This document shows positions 26,301-34,050 of a DNA stretch of 64,000 bases, piece after piece. Position 1 is the stretch's first letter. Every line of letters starts with the position of its first letter. Origin of the DNA: Mesorhizobium denitrificans (GTDB lineage: Bacteria; Pseudomonadota; Alphaproteobacteria; Rhizobiales; Rhizobiaceae); the NCBI RefSeq assembly GCF_003403035.1, contig NZ_QURN01000001.1, forward strand, positions 124,001-188,000. Reading direction: 5' to 3'. The translations under genes were made by a program, and so were the position numbers. Below the pieces are notes generated by a model. That model saw nothing but the letters and a program-made list of their open reading frames with translations, was not told the origin of the DNA and did not search any database.

Positions 26301-26677
26301 TCGCGGGCATTGTGCTGGTGCGGCAAAGGCCGGGCAAAGGCAATGCGATCTTTGTTACGCTGGAAGATGAAACCGGCGTTGCAAATATTGTTCTGTGGGC
26401 GAGCAAGTTCGAGCATTTCAGGCGCGAGGTTATGGGCGCGCGGCTCATGATGGTGGAAGGCCGCGTCCAGAAAAGTCCCGAAGGCGTCGTCCATTTGATG
26501 GCGCAGCGGATTTTTGATCGCTCGGTCGAACTTGATCGCTTGTGGGAGGGGGATCGCGCGGGATTGACGTTGCCCGCCGCCGTGCCGCTTGCGCCGTCTA
26601 TTACCAGCACACCGCCGCCGCGCCATGGTCATCCACGCAATGTGCGGGTGCTTCCAAAGTCGCGCGATTTTCATTGA
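23315..26677 (+). CDS. dnaE2: Error-prone DNA polymerase III alpha (DnaE2/ImuC)
   Basis: C-family DNA polymerase responsible for damage-induced mutagenesis. The 1120-residue protein has an N-terminal PHP domain (FSFLRGASSGEHM), the polymerase palm with PDIDVDFEHERREE near 410, a GRGSAANSAVCY motif, FPESHAASFAKLVY and a C-terminal OB-fold (FARVAGIVLVRQRPGKGNA). The full-length size matches DnaE2. It overlaps the imuB stop by ATGA and closes the operon behind the LexA box. Confidence 0.95.
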   Translation: MNQGPAFAELVAATNFSFLRGASSGEHMVLYSLALGLNGLGIADRNTVAGVVRAYAALKQLREEGTLPTLKLREGSGPGEFREQKQIDVPAEVVELLRTRAQTFKLVTGTRLVFADGTPDIVVHPQNRLGWGNICRLLTLGNRRTKKGECHLELDDLLRHAGDTLLVAMPPREPEQMAALLPKLREVAPGAVWLAASMHRRGNDRRRLTGLKALADGAGVPLLATNETLYSEPGQRDLQDVLTCIRNGVSIDRAGRLLEANAERHLKAPAEMARLFADCPQAIGETQDFLLRVDFSVGELKYEYPDEPIPPGKDPQSWLEELTWRHAAMCYRDGLPAKVEGLLRDELKLIAKLKYARYFLTIYDIVEFANSKGILCQGRGSAANSAVCYVLGITAVDPNEHDLLFARFISTERIEPPDIDVDFEHERREEVIQYLYEKYGRDRAGIAATVIHYRPRSAIREAGKALGLSEDVTAALANTQWGSYESDITRTQIRQAGLDPDNPEIVRAVGFARRLLGFPRHLSQHVGGFVLSRSRLDETVPIGNAAMEDRTFIEWDKDDIDTLGLMKVDVLALGMLTCISKALKYLDDHKNVHYKLNEIPSNDGETYAMLQRGESIGVFQVESRAQMNMLPRLKPENLYDLVIQVAIVRPGPIQGNMVHPYLKRRAGEKVDFPSPSPDHGPPDELRQVLEKTKGVPLFQEQAMRIAMVAAKFTPEEANRLRRAMATFRNLGTIGEFEEMMVGRMIERGYDPDFAKNCFEQIKGFGSYGFPESHAASFAKLVYISAWIKCHHPDVFACALLNSQPMGFYAPAQIVRDAEGNGVEVRPIDINHSDWDNTLEEETGKYRALRLGFRQMQGVHEAEAGRIVVARGAGFDSVEALSVRAALHGRPLRALADADAFRSIGLERRRALWEVSRLPDDDPLPLFLAADARELAEEPDAGLPEMPIGEHVATDYQTMRLSLKGHPMKILRPIFQRERILSCKGVGEQANGAFARVAGIVLVRQRPGKGNAIFVTLEDETGVANIVLWASKFEHFRREVMGARLMMVEGRVQKSPEGVVHLMAQRIFDRSVELDRLWEGDRAGLTLPAAVPLAPSITSTPPPRHGHPRNVRVLPKSRDFH

Positions 26678-26720
26678 ACGCGCGCCGGTTTAAAAGGAAT
26701 CAAATCAACCGAGCACCCAC

Positions 26721-27380
26721 ATGACGCCTATTCAGTTTTTTGACTATGCCGGTATCGCGGTTTTCGCGGCAACCGGCGCATTATCGGCGTCGCGCAAGCA
26801 ACTCGATATTGTCGGTTTCATATTTTTGGCTGGCATCACCGGAATTGGGGGCGGCACGCTGCGAGACGTTATTTTGAACGTTCCGGTGTTCTGGATCGGC
26901 AACAATATCTATGTGCTGACATGTGTGGTTACGGCGGTGCTCGTGTTTTTCACCGCACATCTGGTCGAGTCGCGCTGGCGGCTCCTGCTCTGGCTGGACG
27001 CTTTAGGTTTAGCGGCTTTCGCTGCCATGGGAGCCGCGAAGGGGCTGGCAATTACAGGTTCGCCTGTTGTGGCAATTATCACCGGAATGCTGACCGCGAC
27101 GTTTGGTGGGATTTTACGCGATGTTATCGCGGGCGAGCCATCCGTATTGCTGCGCCCGGAGATTTATATCAGTGCAGCGGGTGTAGGTGCTGCGGTGTAT
27201 GTGCTTGCAGACAGGCTGCTGGTCGCGCCGCAAATGGCAGCGATATTGGCATTCGCCGCCGGGTTCATCGTGCGCGGCGGAGCGCTGTGGTTTGGCTGGA
27301 GCCTCCACCCGTATAAAAGCCGCCCCGGACGCAACCCCGAAGATATTCCCCATCGCCGTTCGAAACGGCATTTGAGGTGA
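26721..27380 (+). CDS. TRIC-type cation channel family (UPF0126) membrane protein
   Basis: A 219-residue inner-membrane protein with about seven hydrophobic segments built from two similar halves. Each half carries the glycine-rich signature followed by RD: GIGGGTLRDVI in the first and FGGILRDVIAGEPSVLL in the second. Bacterial relatives form trimeric potassium-selective channels. The C-terminus is basic and cytoplasmic. It follows dnaE2 by 43 bases but has its own AAAGGA site and is probably independent of the SOS unit. Confidence 0.9.
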   Translation: MTPIQFFDYAGIAVFAATGALSASRKQLDIVGFIFLAGITGIGGGTLRDVILNVPVFWIGNNIYVLTCVVTAVLVFFTAHLVESRWRLLLWLDALGLAAFAAMGAAKGLAITGSPVVAIITGMLTATFGGILRDVIAGEPSVLLRPEIYISAAGVGAAVYVLADRLLVAPQMAAILAFAAGFIVRGGALWFGWSLHPYKSRPGRNPEDIPHRRSKRHLR

Positions 27381-27417
27381 GCCGTGATCTAAGGAAGATT
27401 AGCCGGCGCAAAAATTA

Positions 27418-27556
27418 CCCGTCATCCACCTGCCGGCACCTTCTCCCTCAAGGGGAGAAAGGGGCAATTGAGGTGTTTCGCGTATTCCGCAACGTTTATG
27501 GGTAAAGCCTTCGCTGACACTTCTCCCCTTGAGGGAGAAGATGCCGGTAGAAATCG
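27418..27556. repeat. MITE/REP-like inverted-repeat element, copy 3
   Basis: About 139 bases between the convergent TRIC and olsB genes. The left arm has CCGTCATCCACCTGCCGG and CCTTCTCCCTCAAGGGGAG; the right arm has the complementary CTTCTCCCCTTGAGGGAG and ATGCCGG. The centre (CCGCAACG...AAGCCTTCGCTGAC) is diverged from copies 1 and 2. Its place between two gene ends suggests it may also act as a bidirectional terminator. Confidence 0.8.
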
Positions 27557-27561
27557 CCCAA

Positions 27562-28425
27562 TTAAGCTACTAGGCTTTCACCGTCATTGCTATAATAGCT
27601 GATGTAGCGCGGGGAAATGAATGAAACGGGCAGGACGACGAAAACGTCGGTCGTGCCAAATTCATAGTCCACGACACAGCCATCGCCGAAGCGCGCGCCA
27701 AGCCGCAGATAGCCCTTGATGAGCGGTGGCATCGCCATCAGCGCAGTCTTCGCGTTGATTGCCTCTTCGGGCATCAAATCCATGCTGCTGAAACGTTCCT
27801 GCACTGCGCGGACAGCCCAGTTACCTTCGGCGCGGCAATTTTGACGAAGGAAGGACAGTGCCTCCGCATATGCGGCGGGAACCGTTCCGTGGAACGAGGC
27901 GCAGCCTGCCATGACGTCAATTTCGTGACGCTTCACATAAGCCCAGATCGCCTGCCACATCGCCTCAATCGTGCGCTTGTTGCGATAAGCTGGCAGCACG
28001 CAAGAGCGGCCAAGCTCCACAAAGCGGAGGCCGCGATTGCGCTCGACGAGGCTGCTCAGTTCAAACTCGGAAGCCGAATAAAAACCGCCGTTCAACTCTG
28101 CGCGCTCTTGCGGCAGCAGCCGGTAAGTGCCGACAACGCGACGATAATCTGGGCCGGGAAGATTGCGATCGCAAACGATCAGATGGTCGCAAATATCATC
28201 GAACGCATCGACATCGCGCTGAACGGCAGCTCCGGGAACCGTCACCTGCGCGCCAAGTTCTTCGCAAAATACGCGATAGCGAACGGCTTGCGCGGCTTCG
28301 ATTTCTTCTGTGCTGCGGGCGAGGCGCACCTCAAGCGAGCCGATGCGGCCAAGCAGGTTTTCGCCGGGCAAATGAGCGACGACCTTGGCGCAATCCAGAG
28401 AAAAGGTTTCAGCCACGTTTTGCAT
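27562..28425 (-). CDS. olsB: Ornithine-acyl-ACP N-acyltransferase
   Basis: Adds a 3-hydroxyacyl chain from ACP to ornithine, the first step of ornithine-lipid synthesis, a phosphate-free membrane lipid of rhizobia. The 287-residue protein has the OlsB acetyltransferase-like core: RYRVFCEELG near 48-57, DICDHLIVCD, VGTYRLL, FVELGRSCVLPAYRNK and the C-terminal GCVVDYEFGTTDVFVV. The partner OlsA gene is not in the window. In relatives olsB is induced by phosphate limitation; a weak CTGTCAC half-site lies about 60 bases upstream. Confidence 0.93.
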   Translation of the reverse strand: MQNVAETFSLDCAKVVAHLPGENLLGRIGSLEVRLARSTEEIEAAQAVRYRVFCEELGAQVTVPGAAVQRDVDAFDDICDHLIVCDRNLPGPDYRRVVGTYRLLPQERAELNGGFYSASEFELSSLVERNRGLRFVELGRSCVLPAYRNKRTIEAMWQAIWAYVKRHEIDVMAGCASFHGTVPAAYAEALSFLRQNCRAEGNWAVRAVQERFSSMDLMPEEAINAKTALMAMPPLIKGYLRLGARFGDGCVVDYEFGTTDVFVVLPVSFISPRYISYYSNDGESLVA

Positions 28426-28513
28426 CGCGATGCTCCTGGAGCCTGTTCAATTTGCCGAACAATAGCGTGTACACAATACACGATAGTGACAGCCGATGCG
28501 CGGCTAAACCAGA

Positions 28514-30751
28514 TCAGGCACGCTGGCGCGCGAAATTGTGACCGTGAGGTTGTTCCTCCACGGCTCGGACCAGCGCTTCGGGATCGATCGGTTTGGTGAG
28601 AAAGCCGCTCGCGCCGCCAGCAATCGCTTCGTGACGCGTTTTTTCCTGACTGTCGGCAGAGAGCACGAGGATGGGCATCGGCTCGTGGCCCTTTTCCTCT
28701 TCATATTTGCGAATCATGGCGATTGCGTCGAAGCCATCCATGACCGGCATGCTGAGATCCATGAGTACGACGTCGAAGCGCTTGCGCGATTTTTCGCCAA
28801 TCGCGGCTTCGACGGCAGCACCGCCATCGCTGACAGTCTCGACCTTATGGCCAGCGCGCGTCAAAGCCGTACGAGCAAGCAAAGCGTTGATTTCATTGTC
28901 TTCTGCAAGAAGAATGGAAAGACTCTTGCCGTTTGCTACGGCGATTGAGGATGGCGCTTTGCGGGCGTGGGATTTGTCGCTGACAAGCCGCGACTGAAGC
29001 AGCCGCAGCAATGTTTCGCCGCGAACGGGGCGCACGAGAAAATTGGCGTAACCACGATCCTGAAATTCGCTCAACCCGGCGCGACCGTCTGGGCCGATAA
29101 TGATGATCGGCGCGGCTTTCAGGCCCGCCTTGCGCAAATCTTGCAGCAAAGCGCTGTCCTGTCGCTCGATTTCGGCGTCAACAAGGATAGTATTCCACGA
29201 CTGGTCTGCAAGTTCCTTTGCCGACTCAATATCCGCTGCGACAGCCGCGTCGCCACCATGCGCGACGATGGTCAGGCGCAGAGCTTCGGCTTCGACTGCA
29301 TTGGGCGAAAGGATCAGGCACTTCTTGTCCAAGGTGGCGGAAGGCTCGGGTTTTGCAGCCTCGGCAGGAGTCGCAACGATGGTGAAGGAAAATTCTGAGC
29401 CAACGCCTTGCGTGCTCTCGACGTTTATTTCTCCGCCCATGCCTTCCACAAGGCGGCGCGAAATGGCGAGGCCAAGGCCAATGCCGCCCTTGGTGCGTGT
29501 GGAAGTGCCGTCCGCCTGCTCGAATTCTTCAAATATGCGCTCAAGATCGCTGCTGCGAAGGCCCGGCCCTGTATCCCGAACCGTAAATCGCAACATGTTG
29601 GCGTTTGCGGGCTCCGTGGTGACGCTGACCAGAACGCCGCCATGCTCGGTGAATTTCGTTGCATTGGCGACGAGGTTGATGACCACCTGGCGCACGCGGC
29701 CCGGATCGGCCATGACGCGCACGGGGACATCGGGCGAGACATAGCAGCCAAGCCCAAGCCCTTTTGCATAGGCGCGAGACGCCAGCAGTTCGACAACATT
29801 GTTCACCAACTCGCGCGGGGAGACGCGCTGCAACTCCGGCACAAAGCGACCTGCTTCGATCTTGGAAAAATCAAGCAGGTCCTCAATCAGCGCCAGAAGT
29901 GACGTGGCGGATGTGGAAATCGCGTTCACATATGTGCGTTGCTCGTCCGACAGCTCCGTGCCAGCGAGCAGTTTCGCCATGCCGGTGATGCCGTTCATCG
30001 GCGTGCGAATTTCATGGCTGACGGTTGCGAGAAAGCGCGATTTGGCGCGGCTTGCATGTTCCGCGCGCTCGCGGGCGTCGATCAGACCGGATTCGGCGCT
30101 TTTGCGGACGGTGATATCGCGCGCGATGGCTCGATGCGACACCTCGCCGGTGTGCTTGTCGCGCACGGTGAGTTCCACCCACGAAAACCAGCGATTGCCG
30201 TTTTGCGCAGGAATGGAAACGTCGGTCGAGCTTAGATATTCGCCACCTGCGAAGGACGCATCCGCCACGGTTCCGACATGGATGCCCAATTCATCCAGCG
30301 TGCGGCCCGAAAGATTGCGCTGTTCCTTGCCGACGAGCCCCGCAAACACCCGGTTGGCGTAAACGATGCGGCCGTCGCGGTTTCGGTGGACAACGATGTC
30401 GCCCAACGTGTCGGAAAGTTCGCGGAAACGCTGCTCGGTTTCCTCCAACTCCCACATGCGGTCTGCAAGGGACTCGATTTCGGATTGGCGACGAAACAGG
30501 GCGATCTGCCGCAAGCCATAGAGGCGTCCGCGCAGCCAAACCGCGACGATGCCAGCAGCGGCGGCAACGCCAAGCGCGATAGCGGCGGTTCTGGCGGACT
30601 GATCGGGGTTTTCGAGATAGACGATGGCGCAGAGCGACAGCACCGCGACAAGCACGATCAGCAGGACGGCGGCAAAATCGATCGTGTCGCTCGCCGACGC
30701 GGCTTCCGGCCTCTGCTCGCCGAAATGTTGATCATCGTCGCGCTTGTGCAA
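28514..30751 (-). CDS. Membrane hybrid histidine kinase with pseudo-receiver and receiver domains
   Basis: A 745-residue sensor kinase. Two membrane helices lie near 26-46 and 55-73, a PAS domain near 105-215, the phosphorylated histidine in SHEIRTPMNG (H246), an ATPase domain with N363, DTGPG and GGIGLGLAIS up to about 460, and two receiver domains. The first (478-590) lacks the N-terminal acidic pair (SPN instead of DD) and has R in place of the conserved K (VRPVR), so it is degenerate; the second (612-735) is complete with AEDNE, D665 and TKP. No HPt domain follows, so a separate phosphotransfer protein is expected. The signal is unknown. Confidence 0.9.
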   Translation of the reverse strand: MHKRDDDQHFGEQRPEAASASDTIDFAAVLLIVLVAVLSLCAIVYLENPDQSARTAAIALGVAAAAGIVAVWLRGRLYGLRQIALFRRQSEIESLADRMWELEETEQRFRELSDTLGDIVVHRNRDGRIVYANRVFAGLVGKEQRNLSGRTLDELGIHVGTVADASFAGGEYLSSTDVSIPAQNGNRWFSWVELTVRDKHTGEVSHRAIARDITVRKSAESGLIDARERAEHASRAKSRFLATVSHEIRTPMNGITGMAKLLAGTELSDEQRTYVNAISTSATSLLALIEDLLDFSKIEAGRFVPELQRVSPRELVNNVVELLASRAYAKGLGLGCYVSPDVPVRVMADPGRVRQVVINLVANATKFTEHGGVLVSVTTEPANANMLRFTVRDTGPGLRSSDLERIFEEFEQADGTSTRTKGGIGLGLAISRRLVEGMGGEINVESTQGVGSEFSFTIVATPAEAAKPEPSATLDKKCLILSPNAVEAEALRLTIVAHGGDAAVAADIESAKELADQSWNTILVDAEIERQDSALLQDLRKAGLKAAPIIIIGPDGRAGLSEFQDRGYANFLVRPVRGETLLRLLQSRLVSDKSHARKAPSSIAVANGKSLSILLAEDNEINALLARTALTRAGHKVETVSDGGAAVEAAIGEKSRKRFDVVLMDLSMPVMDGFDAIAMIRKYEEEKGHEPMPILVLSADSQEKTRHEAIAGGASGFLTKPIDPEALVRAVEEQPHGHNFARQRA

Positions 30752-30840
30752 ATTCGGTCCTCAACAGCGACATGCTCTAGATGAGCGACATTAGCAAAGA
30801 ATGGCAGCGAAGTTTTGCAATTTAGGAAACGGATTTGAAA

Positions 30841-31590
30841 TCAGGCCGGCGTGTAGCCGTTAGGTGCCAGCGGAATGATCGGCGCGGGGATGGAGCAGGT
30901 TTTTTCATCCCACTTGCACAAATCAGCGATGATGCAGGCAGGGCAGTCGGGCTTTCGCGCCTTGCAAATATAGCGCCCGTGCAGGATCAGCCAGTGATGC
31001 GCGTGTAGCAGATATTCGGCTGGGATTATCTTGAGCAAATGGCGCTCGACCGCTTCTGGAGTGGCGCCCGGTGCAAGCTTGATCCTGTTGGCAATGCGGA
31101 AAATATGCGTATCGACGGCCATGGTCGGCTTACCGAAGGCCATGTTCAGCACGACATTCGCTGTCTTGCGGCCAACGCCCGGCAGTTTGACCAGTTCATC
31201 GAGATCGCCGGGGACGATGCCGTCGTGGTCGTTGATCAGGGCCTGTGAGAGGGCGATGACGTTTTTCGCCTTGTTGCGCCACAGGCCGATGGTGCGGATG
31301 TAGTGCGCGACTTTTTCCTCGCCGAGGGCCAACATTTTTGCGGGTGTGTCGGCGGCGGCGAAAAGACCGCGCGTCGCCTTGTTTACGCCGGCATCCGTCG
31401 CCTGTGCGGACAGGACCACGGCCACCAGCAAGGTGAAGGCGTTCACATATTCGAGTTCGCCGCGCGGTTCTGGCCGTTGGAGCGAAAAACGATGGAATAT
31501 TTCGCTCACTTCGGCGCGCGTATAGGCACTGCGCGGAACGCGTGCTGATTTTGCGGGTCGCGCTGCTGTTTTAACTTTTGGATCGGCCAT
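30841..31590 (-). CDS. nth: Endonuclease III
   Basis: DNA glycosylase/AP lyase that removes oxidised pyrimidines. The 249-residue protein has the helix-hairpin-helix LPGVGRKTANVV with catalytic Lys, the catalytic Asp in AVDTHIFR and the [4Fe-4S] ligands C-x6-C-x2-C-x5-C (CKARKPDCPACIIADLC). ATG at 31590 is preceded by AGAGG; a long in-frame upstream extension is not supported. It is divergent from a DUF2244 gene whose start lies only 21 bases away, so each promoter must overlap the other gene or its leader. Confidence 0.95.
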   Translation of the reverse strand: MADPKVKTAARPAKSARVPRSAYTRAEVSEIFHRFSLQRPEPRGELEYVNAFTLLVAVVLSAQATDAGVNKATRGLFAAADTPAKMLALGEEKVAHYIRTIGLWRNKAKNVIALSQALINDHDGIVPGDLDELVKLPGVGRKTANVVLNMAFGKPTMAVDTHIFRIANRIKLAPGATPEAVERHLLKIIPAEYLLHAHHWLILHGRYICKARKPDCPACIIADLCKWDEKTCSIPAPIIPLAPNGYTPA

Positions 31591-31611
31591 GCGACCTCTA
31601 TAATGTGCTCC

Positions 31612-32106
31612 ATGAGCGATACAATATCGACTTTGCCCGCAGAGGAGCCGTTTTTCCGCGCGCTGCTGACGCCGCATCGCTCGCTGGGCCGGAAAGGTTT
31701 TCTCATTTTGATGCTCGCGGTGGGGACCGGCTGGCTCACGACCGGGGCGTTTTTCCTGGCGAACGGCGCTTGGCCGGTGTTCGGCTTTTTCGGGCTGGAC
31801 GTGCTTCTGCTCTACGTCGCGTTCAAGGTGAATTACCGCGCCGCGCGAGCGCATGAAGAGGTTTCCGTTTCACGCACGCGGGTGGATATTCGCAAGGTCG
31901 CATCTTCCGGCAAGAGCGAGGAGCATTTGTTCAATCCGTTCTGGGCGCGGTTCAGCATAGTGCGGCACGATGAGATCGGAATCACCAGCATGACGGTTGA
32001 GGGACAGGGCCAGCGCGTGCCGGTGGGCTCCTTCCTCAACCCTGATGATCGGGAGAGTTTCGCAAAGGCGTTTGGGGCGGCGCTTTTGCGCGCACGCGGG
32101 CGTTGA
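31612..32106 (+). CDS. DUF2244 membrane protein
   Basis: A 164-residue integral membrane protein of the DUF2244 family. Two hydrophobic helices (GFLILMLAVGTGWLTTGAFF and WPVFGFFGLDVLLLYVAF) are followed by a cytoplasmic beta-rich domain containing FNPFWARFSI and VPVGSFLNPDDRESFAKAF, typical of the family. Function is unknown. It commonly neighbours nth in Rhizobiales, divergently as here. An in-frame ATG nine bases upstream (31603) is a less likely start. Confidence 0.88.
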   Translation: MSDTISTLPAEEPFFRALLTPHRSLGRKGFLILMLAVGTGWLTTGAFFLANGAWPVFGFFGLDVLLLYVAFKVNYRAARAHEEVSVSRTRVDIRKVASSGKSEEHLFNPFWARFSIVRHDEIGITSMTVEGQGQRVPVGSFLNPDDRESFAKAFGAALLRARGR

Positions 32107-32172
32107 TCAGGCGTAAATCGGGTGGTTTTGCATCGTAAACATCGCGATATTGGCTGAAAAGGAGAATCAGCC

Positions 32173-33057
32173 ATGAATGCGCCAGCCGCAATCCTGGAAA
32201 AGGACATCACGCCACAAGGTGGCGATTATGAAGTTATCCGCCGGGTGATCGAGAAGATCAGCCTCGATTATCGCGATCAGCCTTCGCTGGAGTCGCTCGC
32301 GGAGGAAGTAGGCGAAACGCCGGGCGGTTTGCAGAAGCTGTTCACGCGCTGGGCAGGTCTTTCACCAAAGACCTTCTTGCAGGCCGTGACACTCGACCAT
32401 GCGCGCAAGCTGCTCGATAGCGGTCTGCCGCTGCTGGATACGGCCTATGAACTCGGCATGTCCGGGCCGGGACGATTGCACGATTTATTCGTGACGCATG
32501 AGGCCATGTCGCCGGGCGATTACAAGACGCGCGGGGGTGGGCTGACAATCAGCTACGGCTACCATATCTCGCCGTTTGGATTGGCGTTGATAATGGTGAC
32601 GGATCGCGGGTTGGCGGGGTTGTCATTCAACGATCCGGGCGATGAGCGCGCTGCGTTTGCCGATATGTCGGGACGCTGGCCGAACGCCACATATGTTGAG
32701 GATATGTCGGCGACGGCACCTTATGCCGCCCGCATTTTCGACCGCTCGCGCTGGTGTTCGGACCAGCCTCTACGGGTCGTGCTGATAGGGACGGATTTTC
32801 AGGTACGGGTCTGGCAGGCGCTTTTGAAGATTCCAATGGGACGCGCGCGCGCCTATTCCGAGATTGCAAACGAGATTGGCTCGCCCGCCGCCAGTCGTGC
32901 CGTGGGTGCTGCGATTGGCGCAAACCCGATTTCGTTCGTGGTGCCGTGCCATAGGGCGCTGGGCAAATCCGGCGCGCTGACGGGATACCATTGGGGCCTG
33001 ACGCGAAAGCGCGCCATTCTTGGCTGGGAAGCCGGGCAACTGGCGACGGACAGGTAG
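32173..33057 (+). CDS. AraC-type HTH/methylated-DNA-protein cysteine methyltransferase (Ada-like)
   Basis: Bifunctional alkylation-response protein lacking the N-terminal zinc domain of E. coli Ada. Residues about 15-115 form an AraC-type helix-turn-helix (LESLAEEVGETPGGLQKLF), then a linker and an O6-alkylguanine transferase domain ending with the acceptor site PCHR and the GALTGYHWGL segment. 294 residues. It likely removes methyl groups from O6-methylguanine irreversibly and may also act as a transcription regulator. AAGGAG stands 8 bases before the ATG. Confidence 0.92.
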   Translation: MNAPAAILEKDITPQGGDYEVIRRVIEKISLDYRDQPSLESLAEEVGETPGGLQKLFTRWAGLSPKTFLQAVTLDHARKLLDSGLPLLDTAYELGMSGPGRLHDLFVTHEAMSPGDYKTRGGGLTISYGYHISPFGLALIMVTDRGLAGLSFNDPGDERAAFADMSGRWPNATYVEDMSATAPYAARIFDRSRWCSDQPLRVVLIGTDFQVRVWQALLKIPMGRARAYSEIANEIGSPAASRAVGAAIGANPISFVVPCHRALGKSGALTGYHWGLTRKRAILGWEAGQLATDR

Positions 33058-33120
33058 ATGCCTCTGGCGCAGGGCTGTTTGGCGCGATAGCTTTCCCGCA
33101 ACAATTCGGGAGGCATCGCA

Positions 33121-34020
33121 TTGATAACCGTCATTGGCTCCATAAACCTCGATCTGATCGCAAATGTCGGTCGCCTGCCCAAGCCGGGCGAGACGGTTCC
33201 GGGCTCTGGCTTCAAGACAGCGCCGGGAGGCAAGGGTGCCAATCAGGCGCTGGCGGCGGCGCGTGCTGGCGCCCCCACGCGCATGATCGGTGCGGTTGGG
33301 CGCGACGCGTTTGCCGACGAAGCTTTGGCGCTGCTGCGGCAGGGAGGCGTCGATACATCCCGACTGCGGCAGTCGGCGGCGGCGACCGGTACGGCGCTGA
33401 TTCTCGTCGATGAGAAGGGAGAGAACATGATCGCGGTTGTGCCCGGCGCGAACGGATCTGTGCTGCCCGGCGATGTTGCGAAGCGACCTTTGGAAGAGGG
33501 CGTCGTTCTGCTCCAGCACGAAATTCCGCTGGAAACAGTGGATGCCGCGCTGGAAGCAGCGCGGACAGCGGGAGTGGTTTCGATTCTGAACACTGCGCCG
33601 TTTCGTATCGAAGCCGCTGCGATGCTGGAAAAGGCCGACTATGTCGTCGCCAACGAAACCGAGTTCGACCTGTACGCCAAGACGCTGCATTTGAAGGGCG
33701 AGACACACACGGAGCTGATGCAGGATTTTGCCACGCGCACGGGACGAACGGTTATCGTGACGCTTGGCGAAGACGGTGTGATTTCCGTCTCGCCACAGGA
33801 AATGCTGGAGGTTCCAGCAATGAAGATCGAACCCGTCGATACGGTGGGCGCAGGCGATACGTTCTGCGGTTATCTGGGAGCGGGGCTGCATGATGGGTTG
33901 GCGCTGAAGGACGCTTTGCGCCGCGCTTCGGTGGCCGGATCGCTGGCCTGTTTGAAGCCCGGCGCGCAGCCGTCAATACCGCTGGCGCAGGACGTCGATG
34001 CGGCGTTGGCGCAGGATTGA
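33121..34020 (+). CDS. rbsK: Ribokinase (PfkB family)
   Basis: Phosphorylates ribose to ribose 5-phosphate. The 299-residue protein has the N-terminal GSINLDLIANVGRLPKPGET, substrate segment PGGKGANQALAAARAG, and the C-terminal PfkB signature DTVGAGDTFCGYLGAGL with the catalytic Asp. Translation starts at TTG 33121, supported by GGGAGG 8 bases upstream and the exact family N-terminus MITVIGSINLD. It is convergent with a nucleoside hydrolase gene, giving a ribonucleoside to ribose 5-phosphate pair. Confidence 0.92.
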   Translation: MITVIGSINLDLIANVGRLPKPGETVPGSGFKTAPGGKGANQALAAARAGAPTRMIGAVGRDAFADEALALLRQGGVDTSRLRQSAAATGTALILVDEKGENMIAVVPGANGSVLPGDVAKRPLEEGVVLLQHEIPLETVDAALEAARTAGVVSILNTAPFRIEAAAMLEKADYVVANETEFDLYAKTLHLKGETHTELMQDFATRTGRTVIVTLGEDGVISVSPQEMLEVPAMKIEPVDTVGAGDTFCGYLGAGLHDGLALKDALRRASVAGSLACLKPGAQPSIPLAQDVDAALAQD

Positions 34021-34050
34021 GGGTTTATCGAAACGACGGAAGGCTGAGAG

